Part shown: one piece after another, positions 1-9,244 of the stretch
Layout: every line of letters starts with the position of its first letter
Position numbering within the stretch: the first letter of the stretch is position 1
Assembly: GCA_017438975.1 (NCBI GenBank)
Contig: JAFRUH010000003.1
Location: forward strand, 1 to 48,776
Direction of reading: 5' to 3'
Origin: Bacteroidales bacterium
Lineage (GTDB): Bacteria > Bacteroidota > Bacteroidia > Bacteroidales > UBA932
Length of the DNA: 48,776 bases
Made by a program: the position numbers and the translations under genes
The notes under the pieces: generated by a model
The model's input: the letters and a program-made list of their open reading frames with translations, nothing else
What the model was told of the DNA's origin: nothing
Database searches by the model: none

Positions 1-1
1 A

Positions 2-340
2 GCCAGGAAGAACGGACTCGCACTGATCGTGGAGCGGATCGCCGCGATGAATCCCAAAGGCTATCCCATGATCCTGACCGGGGATTTCAACATGCGCCCG
101 CAGCGCCCCGAATTTGAAAATCTCAAGAAAGTCATGAAAGATGCCCGCGTGACCGCGCGGACGACCGATACGGGATATACCTTCAGTGGGTGGAAAATCA
201 ATCCGAGTTCGGAGTCGGTCATCGATTACGTCTGGTATTCAGGCTTTTCCGACTGTCCTGAATATCACGTCGTTCGGAAAGAATATGGGGTTCCGTTCGT
301 CTCGGACCACTTCCCCATCATGGCGACCCTGGTTTTTTAG
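2..340 (+). CDS. Endonuclease/exonuclease/phosphatase (EEP) family protein, C-terminal part
   Basis: Only the last 112 or so codons are present; the reading frame is open at the left window edge, so the true start lies outside. The visible part carries two hallmark EEP motifs: GDFN, which provides the catalytic Asp and Asn, and the terminal SDHFPI, which provides the Asp-His pair. The fold cleaves phosphodiester or phosphomonoester bonds in nucleic acids, lipids or sugars using a divalent metal. Secreted members are common beside glycan-utilisation genes in Bacteroidota. The gene is followed by a rho-independent-type hairpin and is thus probably a separate transcript from the locus that starts at 576. 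The substrate cannot be inferred from this fragment. Confidence 0.85.
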   Translation, partial: ARKNGLALIVERIAAMNPKGYPMILTGDFNMRPQRPEFENLKKVMKDARVTARTTDTGYTFSGWKINPSSESVIDYVWYSGFSDCPEYHVVRKEYGVPFVSDHFPIMATLVF

Positions 341-424
341 CCGGGTTCCCCTCTGCAACCGGCCAGGCGGAAGGATTGTTCCAGGGGGCGGACCGCCTCC
401 ATCGCTCCCGGCATCGGGTCCATC

Positions 425-456
425 AAAAAACAGCCCCTCTGCAAAGGGGCTGTTTT
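425..456 (+). terminator. Rho-independent-type terminator after the EEP gene
   Basis: A perfect 12-bp stem runs from AAAACAGCCCCT (427-438) to AGGGGCTGTTTT (445-456), with an A-tract before it and a T-run at its 3' side. It sits about 85 bases after the EEP stop codon and separates that gene from the next locus. Confidence 0.85.
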
Positions 457-546
457 GAACGGGTAAATCGTTTGTTAAACTCCAAAGTCAATGGACAAAG
501 TTAGAATATAGTCCGTTAAAATCAAATAATATTTCCCTTTATTTAT

Positions 547-554
547 TATTTTTG
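547..554 (+). promoter_or_regulatory. Bacteroidota -7 box upstream of the glycan locus
   Basis: TATTTTTG fits the TAnnTTTG consensus of the Bacteroidota housekeeping sigma factor and lies 21 bases before the ATG at 576. No clean -33 TTTG is visible. It follows an AT-rich stretch downstream of a terminator, the expected place for the first promoter of the locus. Confidence 0.55.
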
Positions 555-575
555 TAGAGACCGAAGGGATTCATT

Positions 576-2255
576 ATGTCAAGAGGAATCATAGCGCTGC
601 TGATTGCTTTTATCTCCGTCTTCCCCGCGAGGGCTCAGGAGGTAACGGTCGTGGTGGAAAAACCCCTAGTGCGCTGGTTGTTCGGAGGATTCGGTTTCCA
701 GCATTCCGAGGCGAATTTCGAAGCGCTGATGACTCCTGAATTCAGGGACCAGCGTGTACTCAAAACGTTTGCGGAACTGAGTCCCACTTTCGGGAGGGTT
801 TATACCGGCTTCGCAGGACAGTCGAAAGAACAGATGGATCGTTTTGCCGGATATTACCACAAAACATTCGCCAAGGCAGGGACTATCTTATACGCCGTCC
901 CCTGCGCCCTGGTATACCGGGCGGAAGACACGACCGTCGTCAAACCGTCTCAGTACGCGGAGCGGGTAGCGCAAAGCCTGTATTACCTGATCAAAGAGAA
1001 AGAGTGTCGAAAAATCCGGTATTATTGCCTCACCAACGAATTGATGACCGGAGGCCGGTGGGGTTGGTTTTCATCCAAAGGGCGCATGGATTTGTTCAAA
1101 CTGTGGAATATCGCCCTGTACAACTCTTTTAAGCAGCACGATCTCAATCTCCTGCTGATCGGTTCGGACATCTCCGGCGGGCACGGAACGATTCCTATCC
1201 AAAAATGGACTGCGGACAATATGGACGCCTGGCTGGGCGCCTATGTCTCCCATTGGTATGTTTACGGAAAACGTGCGGATGACATGTCGCAGTGGAGTTC
1301 GTATCAGGACTATTTCAAGCAGCAAGTCGCCATCGCCACCGCCAAGAGCAAACGGTATATTCTGGGAGAATTCGGATTCTGCCCCGTCCGGGGGAAGAGC
1401 GGTGTGATGATAGACGATCTCGGACCATCATTGCGCCAGCCCGAAACGATTGCCGAGGCCGCGCTCAGCAAATGCGAGGTGGGGCTGGCGGCCATGAACG
1501 CAGGGGCCTACGGGTGCATCAGTTGGAGCTTCGTGGATTATCCGGAACCCTTCTGCTGGGAAGACGGGAATACGGAGAATGAGCGTGCCGCCTATGAAGC
1601 CGGCCTGTGCGCCTATAAACCGGACATGAAGTATAACAAATGGGGTCTCTTCCATTGGAACGACATTGACCGCGATTATTCCGCCACGCCTGAACTGTAT
1701 TGCCTGGGTTACATGGCGAAACTATTCCATAAGGACGCCACCGTCCTGGTCTGCAGCCCCTCCGACAGCCTTGTCCGGGCGGGAGCGGTTATCAACAGGG
1801 ACCGGTCCGTGACCTTCGCGCTCATCAACCGCGGCGAAGAAAAGACCGTAACAGTCGACTGCTCTTCCTGGTCCGGTGGAATCGACTCATTCTCAAAGAG
1901 TTTCAGACGCTATGTCTACGAGGCGGACAACCCTCCCCTGAATGAGTTCAACGACCTCCAGTCTTATTCTGGTAAGGACGATGCCTCCGGGGGAAAGATC
2001 CGCGTAGTGCTCCCGGCAAGGTCCATGACCTTCCTCACCACCGATTATCTCGACAGGACCCCCGAGAAAGTCAAAGGTGTACGGATTGCGGATGGGAAAC
2101 TGGTCTGGAAGCCGGTGGCCGACGAATACCACCGATATTATCGTGTTTACAAGGATGGAAAACAGATTGCCTCGACCGTCGCGACGGAACTGGAACTGAC
2201 CTCCCCCGGAAAAGGATATACAGTCAAAAGCATAGACGCCTGGGGAAACGAATAA
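576..2255 (+). CDS. Secreted clan GH-A-like glycoside hydrolase with C-terminal beta-sandwich domains
   Basis: The 559-residue protein begins with a Sec signal peptide (residues 1-20, cleavage after ARA). A TIM-barrel-like catalytic region follows. LTNEL (Glu155) matches the acid/base Asn-Glu signature at the end of strand beta-4 of clan A hydrolases, and LGEFGF (Glu265) matches the nucleophile signature of strand beta-7. The roughly 110-residue separation is normal for that clan. The C-terminal part (about 385-500) looks like the beta-sandwich found in GH39/GH51/GH79-type enzymes, and the last 60 residues look like a fibronectin-III fold. The family and substrate cannot be fixed by eye. The stop codon lies 4 bases before the sigma-factor gene, so the two are probably co-transcribed. 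Confidence 0.65.
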   Translation: MSRGIIALLIAFISVFPARAQEVTVVVEKPLVRWLFGGFGFQHSEANFEALMTPEFRDQRVLKTFAELSPTFGRVYTGFAGQSKEQMDRFAGYYHKTFAKAGTILYAVPCALVYRAEDTTVVKPSQYAERVAQSLYYLIKEKECRKIRYYCLTNELMTGGRWGWFSSKGRMDLFKLWNIALYNSFKQHDLNLLLIGSDISGGHGTIPIQKWTADNMDAWLGAYVSHWYVYGKRADDMSQWSSYQDYFKQQVAIATAKSKRYILGEFGFCPVRGKSGVMIDDLGPSLRQPETIAEAALSKCEVGLAAMNAGAYGCISWSFVDYPEPFCWEDGNTENERAAYEAGLCAYKPDMKYNKWGLFHWNDIDRDYSATPELYCLGYMAKLFHKDATVLVCSPSDSLVRAGAVINRDRSVTFALINRGEEKTVTVDCSSWSGGIDSFSKSFRRYVYEADNPPLNEFNDLQSYSGKDDASGGKIRVVLPARSMTFLTTDYLDRTPEKVKGVRIADGKLVWKPVADEYHRYYRVYKDGKQIASTVATELELTSPGKGYTVKSIDAWGNE

Positions 2256-2259
2256 GCCT

Positions 2260-2793
2260 ATGTCATTCAATCGTAAAGGAAAGATCGGAGACGAAATCCT
2301 CATCAGGGCTATGGCTGACGGGGACATGGGGGCTTTTGCGGAAATCTACAAGCGCTACGCCCCGGCGGTGCTCCGTTTCGTGACGGGCCTCATCAAGAAC
2401 AAGGCGAAGGCAGAGGACATCGTCCAGAACATCTTCATGCGGATGGTGACGGCCAAACCATCCTTCGAAAACGTGGAGGCTCTCAGGAACTGGCTGTTCG
2501 TCTGCGCCCGCAACGAGGTGATCAGCACCTTGAGATCCAAGTGGGAGAGTGACGTGGACAAGGTTCAGGTCTATCCCGAAGTGGCCTCCGACGGTATCCA
2601 TCCCGATGTCATGATGCCCCTCCTCAACTCCGTACTGGAGAAAATGCCGGAAAAGCGGTCGGAGGTGTTCCGGATGAGCCGGATCGAGGGGCGGTCCGTC
2701 GAAGAGATCGCCGCACGGATGGGCATCTCCGTCCGTACCGTCCAGAAGCATCTTGAACTCGCGAACCGGGAAGTCCGGAAAAATCTGAATTAA
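2260..2793 (+). CDS. ECF RNA polymerase sigma factor (Bacteroidota FecI-like)
   Basis: This 177-residue sigma-70 family protein has region 2 at about residues 20-90 (AEIYKRYAPAVLRFV, AEDIVQNIFM) and region 4 at about 120-175, including the helix-turn-helix VEEIAARMGISVRTVQKHL. Its length is normal for an ECF sigma factor. It is followed by a FecR anti-sigma gene and a SusC with an STN domain, the standard trans-envelope signalling trio: ligand at the outer membrane, STN contact with FecR, and release of sigma to transcribe the locus. The ATG at 2260 follows the hydrolase stop by 4 bases. Confidence 0.95.
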   Translation: MSFNRKGKIGDEILIRAMADGDMGAFAEIYKRYAPAVLRFVTGLIKNKAKAEDIVQNIFMRMVTAKPSFENVEALRNWLFVCARNEVISTLRSKWESDVDKVQVYPEVASDGIHPDVMMPLLNSVLEKMPEKRSEVFRMSRIEGRSVEEIAARMGISVRTVQKHLELANREVRKNLN

Positions 2794-2840
2794 TTCCGAA
2801 ACCGATTACGCATTTTGTGCCTCACGTGCGTTCATTTAAT

Positions 2841-3785
2841 ATGAAGAGCACCCTGCGCAATTATTTTTTCGACCGTCTCTCCTCACGCGAAGAGAAGAAG
2901 GTACAGGAGTATATCTGCACCAACAAAGAGTCGGAAGAACTGAACGACGCGCTCCGGGACCTCTTTGACGAGTGCCTTGCACCTGAAGGGAAACAGGTCC
3001 GGCATGTTCAATGGGGCAGGATCGCGCTCATCTCCCTTGCTTCCGCTGCCGTAGCTGCGCTTCTCGTTCTCATTCCCGTATCCTACAAGGCCGGAATGGA
3101 CGCCGGAGAGGATCGCATCGCCTCCATCGAATGGGTGGAAGTGAACGTTCCGTCCGGTCAGAAGCAGACCGTTACGCTCTCCGACGGTACCGTCCTCCAT
3201 CTGAACTCGGGCAGCCGCCTGACCTATCCGGCCGAGTTCTCGGGGAACAGCCGCACCATCTTCATGGATGGAGAGGCCTTCCTCGATGTCGCCAAAGATC
3301 CGGATCATCCGTTCATCATCAAATCCCAGAACGTGGATGTCACCGTACTCGGCACCTCGTTCAATTTCAGGAATTTCGCACAGGAACGCATGGCCGAACT
3401 GCTCCTGATGGAGGGCAGCGTGGAAGCGTGCGTGTCCATCCAGGACGACACCCGGACCGTCCGGCTCAGGCCCGGGGACAAAATGCGCTACAACCGGCTG
3501 GACGGAAAGATGGATATCGAACGGTTCGCTCCCGCCAGTTACAAAGCTTTCTATAGAGACAATTCCCTGCATTTCTTCGATATGGAAATGGCGGACATCG
3601 CCAAGGAGCTCTCCCGCCGTTTCAACTGTGACATCGTGGTCATGGACGAGGAACTGGCGTCCAGGCGGTATTTTTCCATCTTCACCAACAACGAGACACT
3701 CGACCAGATTCTCTCCGTCATGAGTTCGGACGGGAAAATGCGCGTCCGACGCTCCGGAAAGACTATTTATCTCCAATCAAAATAA
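2841..3785 (+). CDS. FecR-family anti-sigma factor
   Basis: This is a 314-residue inner-membrane protein when started at the ATG 2841. The GTG at 2817 would add 8 residues of no clear value. A short cytoplasmic sigma-binding domain (1-55) is followed by one transmembrane helix (about 60-81). Next comes the periplasmic FecR domain, beginning near VNVPSGQKQTVTLSDGT (about 101-200), then a C-terminal DUF4974-like domain (about 238-312, containing ELSRRFNCDIVV). Family role: it holds the adjacent ECF sigma and receives the signal from the STN domain of the downstream SusC protein. It lies 47 bases after the sigma gene. Confidence 0.93.
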   Translation: MKSTLRNYFFDRLSSREEKKVQEYICTNKESEELNDALRDLFDECLAPEGKQVRHVQWGRIALISLASAAVAALLVLIPVSYKAGMDAGEDRIASIEWVEVNVPSGQKQTVTLSDGTVLHLNSGSRLTYPAEFSGNSRTIFMDGEAFLDVAKDPDHPFIIKSQNVDVTVLGTSFNFRNFAQERMAELLLMEGSVEACVSIQDDTRTVRLRPGDKMRYNRLDGKMDIERFAPASYKAFYRDNSLHFFDMEMADIAKELSRRFNCDIVVMDEELASRRYFSIFTNNETLDQILSVMSSDGKMRVRRSGKTIYLQSK

Positions 3786-3795
3786 CCCAAAAAAC

Positions 3796-6700
3796 ATGTT
3801 AACCAAAAGCAAATCTGTCAAACTGATTCTTCTGACGGTCGCCGCCCTGATGCTCGGCATCAGTGCGAACGCGCAGATCAACCTGTCACTGAAGAATGTC
3901 AAGGTCAGCGATGCGATTACTGTGCTGAACCGCACCCAGGGATACTCGGTATCCGTCAATTCAGGGGATGTGGACCTCAACAAAGTAATCAGTGTAAATG
4001 CTTCCGGAGCATCGATCACTGACGTGCTGGACCAGATTTTCACCGGCCAGCAAGTTACCTACATCATTGATGGAAAGAGCATTTCCGTCAGCAGAGGCGA
4101 GCCCAGGACAAAGTCCGCTCCGATCACCGGCGTGGTGGTCGACGAGAACGGGGAACCGCTGATGGGCGCCGGGATCATGATCAAGGGGACAACCCTTGGA
4201 TTCATCTCCGGCCCCGACGGGAGCTTCGCCCTGAGGGATGTCAAATTCCCCGCGACCCTCGTCGTTTCCTACATTGGCTATTCCGACCAGGAGATTCCGG
4301 TCTATGGCACTGAAGGCAACATCAGGGTCGTCTTCACCGATTCGATGAACCTTCTCGACGAAGTGGTCGTCGTCGGTTACGGTACCCAGAAGAGGGTGAA
4401 CGTGACCGGCGCCGTGTCCGTCATCGACGGTGCGACGCTGAACCAGCGTCCCGTTACGAATACGGCGATGGCCCTCCAGGGAGCGGACCCGTCCATCATC
4501 CTCACGAACGGAAACGGTTCCATCGAAGCGAACGAATACAGCATGTCCGTCCGCGGTAAGGTTTCCCTGAACTCCGGCAGCCCGCTGGTCCTGATCGACG
4601 GCGTGGAGGGCAGCCTGTCGCTCATGAACCCGAATGACATCGAGAGCATCTCCGTCCTGAAGGATGCCTCCGCCTGCGCCATCTACGGTGCAAAGGCTTC
4701 CGCCGGTGTCATCTTGGTCAATACCAAGAGCGGTTCCGGCGAGGAAGGCAGGGCGTCCATCAACTACAACGGCCGCTATTCCATCACCAGCAACACGACT
4801 TCGACGGACTTCATGACCTCCGCGTACGACTACATCACGATGACGAACTCGTTCAACCAGATCTTCCAGGGCAACCCCGCCTGGACATATTCTGACGCGC
4901 AGATCCAGATGATGTACGACCGCAGGAACGATGTCACCGAGAATCCCGCACGTCCCTGGGTCATTCCCGACGAGACCCATACGTACACCTACCTGTACCT
5001 CGGCAACTTCGACTGGTACGGCTACCTGTTCAAGAGGACCCGTCCCGAGACGGAGCACAACATCTCGATCAAGGGCGGCACCCAAAAGATGAACTATTAT
5101 GTGAGCGGCCGTTACCTCTACCGCGAAGGCCTGTTCAACCAGGCGGCGGAAGACAAGGTCAACAACTATTCATTCCGTACCAAGCTCAATGCGGAAATCA
5201 CCCCCTGGCTGCACTATTCCAGCAACATCGCCTATGAAAGGTCCAACTACCGGTACGGCGGATTCTGGGAGCAAGACGGTCAGGGCGGCCTCGTTGAGGC
5301 GGGTATCCTTTGGAATACGACCCAGAACGTCGGTCCGTTCTATGTTCCCTTCAATCCGGACGGCACCGTGAACATCCAGCCGGGCTTCATGTACGGCGCA
5401 ACCTCTCCTCTCTTCAGCGGCCGGGGCGGCGTCTGGATGAACGATACCAACAAGAACGCCCGCATCAAAAACGCACTGACCCTGACCAACCGGTTCACCT
5501 TCAGTATTGCGAAAGGCCTGAAATTCGTCGCCGACTATACCTATCGTCGGAACGACAACGTGAATACCTACCGGAGCCTTCCCACCCCCAACTGCTACGA
5601 CAACGCCAACAAGCGTATGTATGTGGGCAACGGGCTGACCGGAGGCTATTTCAGCAACGGTTCCGTGTATGATTTCTACCGCGAGGTCCGCTACTTCCAG
5701 GACGGCCACGTGGCCAACGGCTACTTCTCCTATGACGGATCGTTCGGCAGGCACAATATCGCCGCCACACTGGGCGCCAACTTCGACGATTACCGCTCTT
5801 CGAGCCTGACGGTCCACCAGAAGGGCTCCCTGAGCGATGCCCTGGCCTACATCAACCTCGCTTCCGCGACGGAATTCTCCACCCTCAGCGAAAGCAACAG
5901 TGCCTACCGCACCCTCGGTTTCTTCGGCCGTCTGAACTACAACTTCGCCGAGAAATACCTGTTCGAGGTCTCCGGTCGTTACGACGGGACCTCCCGCTTC
6001 CCCAAGAGCCACCGCTGGGGCTTCTTCCCTTCCGCTTCGGTCGGCTGGCGCATCAGTGAAGAACCCTTCTGGGCTCCCCTGAAAGACACCTGGAACAAGG
6101 CCAAGCTGCGTCTCAGCTACGGTACCCTGGGCAACCAGCAGGTCAGCAACTACTACTATTTCGACACCATCTCCCTGGGCAAGCTGAGCTATTCCTTCAA
6201 CGGGACTGACGCGGCGCAGCGCGCCACGATGTCCTCCCCCGTTTCCAGCGGACTGACCTGGGAGACCGTCATTTCCTATAACGCCGGTCTCGACCTCGGA
6301 TTCTTCAAGGACCGCCTGAACATCACCGCCGACGCCTACATCCGCGACACCAAGGACATGCTTACCAAGGCGATGACGCTTCCCAACGTGTACGGTGAGA
6401 GCGCCCCGAAGGAGAACGCGGCCGACCTGAGGACCACGGGCTACGAGATCTCCCTGAGCTGGCACGACGCCAAGAAGGTGGCCGGCAAGCCTTTCCATTA
6501 CGGTATTACCGCCACCCTCGGTGACAACATCACCAAGATCACCAAGTTCGAGAACCCGACCAACCTGCTCACGGACAATTACATAGGCAAGACCCTCGGA
6601 GAAATCTGGGGATACCATGTGATCGGACTGTTCGCGAGCGACGAAGACGCTGCGGCATGGGCCGAAGAATATGACCTGAGCGTCGTCAACAAAGCCGAAC

Positions 6701-7356
6701 TCGCCTGCAAGGCCCCTTACAACAAGGTGCTCGCCGGAGACATGCAGTTCGAGAACCTGGACGGAGACAAGCATATGAAGGACGGCAAGAAGGCCATCAG
6801 CACCGGCTCCAACACCCTGGATGACCCGGGAGACCGCCGCGTGATCGGCAACAGCCTTCCCCGCTACCGCTATTCCTTCAAGGGGGATCTCTCCTGGATG
6901 GGCTTCGACCTGAGCATCTTCCTCCAGGGCGTCGGCAAGTGCGACTGGTACCCCGACGCCAACTGCGTCTACTTCTGGGGTCCGTACTCCTACAGAAGGC
7001 CTACCTTCATCTCGACGTCCCTGCAGGGCAATTACTGGACCGAAGAGAATACGTCCGGCTACTTCCCCCGCCAGCGTGCGCAGCTCGTAAAGAACAGCGT
7101 CGTGAACGACCGCTATCTTCAGAACGCCGCCTACCTGCGTCTGAAGAACCTGACCCTGGGCTATTCCATTCCGTTCAAGACCAAGGCCGTCCAGAAATGC
7201 CGCCTGTACTTCAGCGGAGAGAACCTGTTCTATGTGTCTCCTATGAAGAAATACTGCAAAACAGTGGATCCCGAGGTTGCGACGACTTCCGCATACGGAG
7301 ACTGCCTGTATCCGTATGCCAGGACCGTCACCTTCGGTGTAGATATAACATTCTAA
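3796..7356 (+). CDS. SusC/RagA-type TonB-linked outer membrane transporter with STN domain
   Basis: The 1186-residue protein has, in order: a signal peptide (1-26), an STN signalling domain (about 28-100), a carboxypeptidase-regulatory-like beta-sandwich (about 108-180), a TonB-box region (LLDEVVVVGYGTQKR, 187-200), the plug and a 22-strand-type beta-barrel ending in VTFGVDITF with the aromatic terminal residue. It imports large ligands, usually oligosaccharides, through the outer membrane together with the SusD lid encoded just downstream. The STN domain links it to the FecR/ECF pair upstream. The start lies 10 bases after the FecR stop and the length is usual for STN-containing SusC proteins. 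Confidence 0.96.
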   Translation: MLTKSKSVKLILLTVAALMLGISANAQINLSLKNVKVSDAITVLNRTQGYSVSVNSGDVDLNKVISVNASGASITDVLDQIFTGQQVTYIIDGKSISVSRGEPRTKSAPITGVVVDENGEPLMGAGIMIKGTTLGFISGPDGSFALRDVKFPATLVVSYIGYSDQEIPVYGTEGNIRVVFTDSMNLLDEVVVVGYGTQKRVNVTGAVSVIDGATLNQRPVTNTAMALQGADPSIILTNGNGSIEANEYSMSVRGKVSLNSGSPLVLIDGVEGSLSLMNPNDIESISVLKDASACAIYGAKASAGVILVNTKSGSGEEGRASINYNGRYSITSNTTSTDFMTSAYDYITMTNSFNQIFQGNPAWTYSDAQIQMMYDRRNDVTENPARPWVIPDETHTYTYLYLGNFDWYGYLFKRTRPETEHNISIKGGTQKMNYYVSGRYLYREGLFNQAAEDKVNNYSFRTKLNAEITPWLHYSSNIAYERSNYRYGGFWEQDGQGGLVEAGILWNTTQNVGPFYVPFNPDGTVNIQPGFMYGATSPLFSGRGGVWMNDTNKNARIKNALTLTNRFTFSIAKGLKFVADYTYRRNDNVNTYRSLPTPNCYDNANKRMYVGNGLTGGYFSNGSVYDFYREVRYFQDGHVANGYFSYDGSFGRHNIAATLGANFDDYRSSSLTVHQKGSLSDALAYINLASATEFSTLSESNSAYRTLGFFGRLNYNFAEKYLFEVSGRYDGTSRFPKSHRWGFFPSASVGWRISEEPFWAPLKDTWNKAKLRLSYGTLGNQQVSNYYYFDTISLGKLSYSFNGTDAAQRATMSSPVSSGLTWETVISYNAGLDLGFFKDRLNITADAYIRDTKDMLTKAMTLPNVYGESAPKENAADLRTTGYEISLSWHDAKKVAGKPFHYGITATLGDNITKITKFENPTNLLTDNYIGKTLGEIWGYHVIGLFASDEDAAAWAEEYDLSVVNKAELACKAPYNKVLAGDMQFENLDGDKHMKDGKKAISTGSNTLDDPGDRRVIGNSLPRYRYSFKGDLSWMGFDLSIFLQGVGKCDWYPDANCVYFWGPYSYRRPTFISTSLQGNYWTEENTSGYFPRQRAQLVKNSVVNDRYLQNAAYLRLKNLTLGYSIPFKTKAVQKCRLYFSGENLFYVSPMKKYCKTVDPEVATTSAYGDCLYPYARTVTFGVDITF

Positions 7357-7361
7357 TTTTC

Positions 7362-7367
7362 AGGAGG
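7362..7367 (+). promoter_or_regulatory. Strong Shine-Dalgarno site before susD-like gene
   Basis: AGGAGG lies 8 bases before the ATG at 7376. Canonical Shine-Dalgarno sites are sparse in Bacteroidota and in this window, so its presence suggests that the SusD-like lipoprotein is translated especially well. Confidence 0.6.
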
Positions 7368-7375
7368 AAAGAAAC

Positions 7376-9241
7376 ATGAAAAATATATTCAAAGTAGTGA
7401 CGACAGCAGCCTTAGCGCTGACAATGACTGCCTGCGAGGACTTCCTGACGAAGACCCCCGAGACATCCCTCGCTCCGGAGAGTTTCTTCTCTTCCGAGAA
7501 AGAGCTCGAGCTCTGGACCAACTATGAGTATTCCACCCTTCTGGACGATGCCACCTCTTATTCGGAGATCAGGGGCGACGATTATATCGGACGCAGCCTG
7601 AGCGCCATCCAGAAAGGAACCCGGACCAACGCAACGACCGGTCTCTGGTCACAGAGCCACTGGGGCTACCTCCGGCATATCAACCAATTCTTCGAGAATT
7701 GCGGCAACTGCAAGAACGATGAGGTACGCACCAAATACGAAGGCGTCGAGCACTTCTTCCGCGCCTTGTTCTATTATCAGATGGTCCAGTATTACGGCGA
7801 TGTCCCTTATTATGATTCCGTAGTCGGTTCCGCCGATGAGGCCGCCCTCTTCAAGGCCCGGGATTCCCGCGGTTATGTCATGAAAAAGGTCATCGAAGAT
7901 CTCGACCTCGCTGCGAAAAAACTCCCCGACAGCTGGCCTGACGGCTGCTTCCGCATCAACAAATACGGTGCAATGGCCTTCAAGTCCCGCGTCGCCCTCT
8001 TCGAAGGGACCTTCCGCAAATATCACAACGTGGCCGATGAACAGTATGCCGAGGCCGACGGTACTTCCACGACGCTGAGCGCCGAATGGTTCCTGCGCCA
8101 GGCCGCCGACGCCGCCCAGAATGTGATGGCTTCCGGCAAGTACAGCCTCTATTCAACCAGTGCCAATTCCAACTGGAAGGCCTACCGCGACTTCTTCCAG
8201 CTCGAGGATCTCAAGGGCAATCCGGAGGCCATTTTCGCAAAACTCTACGATGTCACCCTGGCCGTCCGCCACGGTCTGCAGTTCGACCTCAAGAACGAGA
8301 CCTACAGCGCGACCCGCCGTTTTGTCAACCACTATCTCTGCTCCGACGGAACGCCGATCCAGAACCGCTCCGGCTGGGCCACCGAACAGTACTATGAGCA
8401 GTTCCAGCGCAGGGATCCCCGCATGGCCCAGACGCTCCATGCTCCCGGCCATTTCGGCTATCTGGATCCTGCCATGAAGGGCGCCGTGGAGACCACGGAT
8501 TTCGCCCGTACGCTGAACGGATACCGCATCATCAAGGGCGTGTCCGACGGCAGCCATGAAAATGCCACCACCAGCACGACCGACTGGGCGTTCATCCGGT
8601 ATGCGGAAGTCCTGCTGAACTATGCAGAGGCCTACGCCGAACTCGGAGAACTGACCCAGGCGATGATCGACCGGTCCATCAAGCTGATCCGCGACCGTGC
8701 GGGAATGCCCAACCTGACGCTTCCTACGGCCCCGGATCCCCTGATGGCAGAATACTATCCCAATGCCAAGGGCGCGCAGCTCGCCGCCATCCTGGAAGTC
8801 CGCCGCGAACGGGTCGTCGAACTCTTCGCGGAAGGGTTCCACCAGTGGGACATGATCCGCTGGAAGGAAGGTGGTCCCCTGACGGCCGCAGGAAACAAGT
8901 CAGCCAGCGCCTCTCCGATCGACCCGGCCAGCCTTACACCCGGCTACAAGGGCATCTACATCCCGGCTCCCGGCGAATATGACACGGACCATGACGGCAA
9001 GATGGACCTGTTGATCTACATCGGCCAGATGCCTTCGACCGTCAGTTCCACCATCCCTGCGACAAACCGCATCCAGGTCGGCGCGAACTCCCTTACCCTG
9101 TCCGACGGGGACCATGGATACATCACCCGTGACGCCGCAGAGGACTATGTATGGAAAGAGCGCGACTACCTGTATCCCGTCCCGCTCGGACAGATCCAGG
9201 CCTATGACGGAAAATTAACCCAGAACCCCGGTTGGGAGTAG
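7376..9241 (+). CDS. SusD/RagB-type surface glycan-binding lipoprotein
   Basis: This 621-residue lipoprotein has a type II signal ending in TMTAC (Cys20). It starts with the typical EDFLTKTPE motif and has the helical, tetratricopeptide-like SusD fold. The C-terminal signature WAFIRYAEVLLNYAEA and the RRERVVELFAEGFHQWDMIRW region are hallmarks of the family. It caps the SusC barrel and delivers ligand into it at the outer cell surface. It follows SusC by 19 bases, in the usual order. The specificity cannot be read from the sequence. Confidence 0.95.
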   Translation: MKNIFKVVTTAALALTMTACEDFLTKTPETSLAPESFFSSEKELELWTNYEYSTLLDDATSYSEIRGDDYIGRSLSAIQKGTRTNATTGLWSQSHWGYLRHINQFFENCGNCKNDEVRTKYEGVEHFFRALFYYQMVQYYGDVPYYDSVVGSADEAALFKARDSRGYVMKKVIEDLDLAAKKLPDSWPDGCFRINKYGAMAFKSRVALFEGTFRKYHNVADEQYAEADGTSTTLSAEWFLRQAADAAQNVMASGKYSLYSTSANSNWKAYRDFFQLEDLKGNPEAIFAKLYDVTLAVRHGLQFDLKNETYSATRRFVNHYLCSDGTPIQNRSGWATEQYYEQFQRRDPRMAQTLHAPGHFGYLDPAMKGAVETTDFARTLNGYRIIKGVSDGSHENATTSTTDWAFIRYAEVLLNYAEAYAELGELTQAMIDRSIKLIRDRAGMPNLTLPTAPDPLMAEYYPNAKGAQLAAILEVRRERVVELFAEGFHQWDMIRWKEGGPLTAAGNKSASASPIDPASLTPGYKGIYIPAPGEYDTDHDGKMDLLIYIGQMPSTVSSTIPATNRIQVGANSLTLSDGDHGYITRDAAEDYVWKERDYLYPVPLGQIQAYDGKLTQNPGWE

Positions 9242-9244
9242 TCC

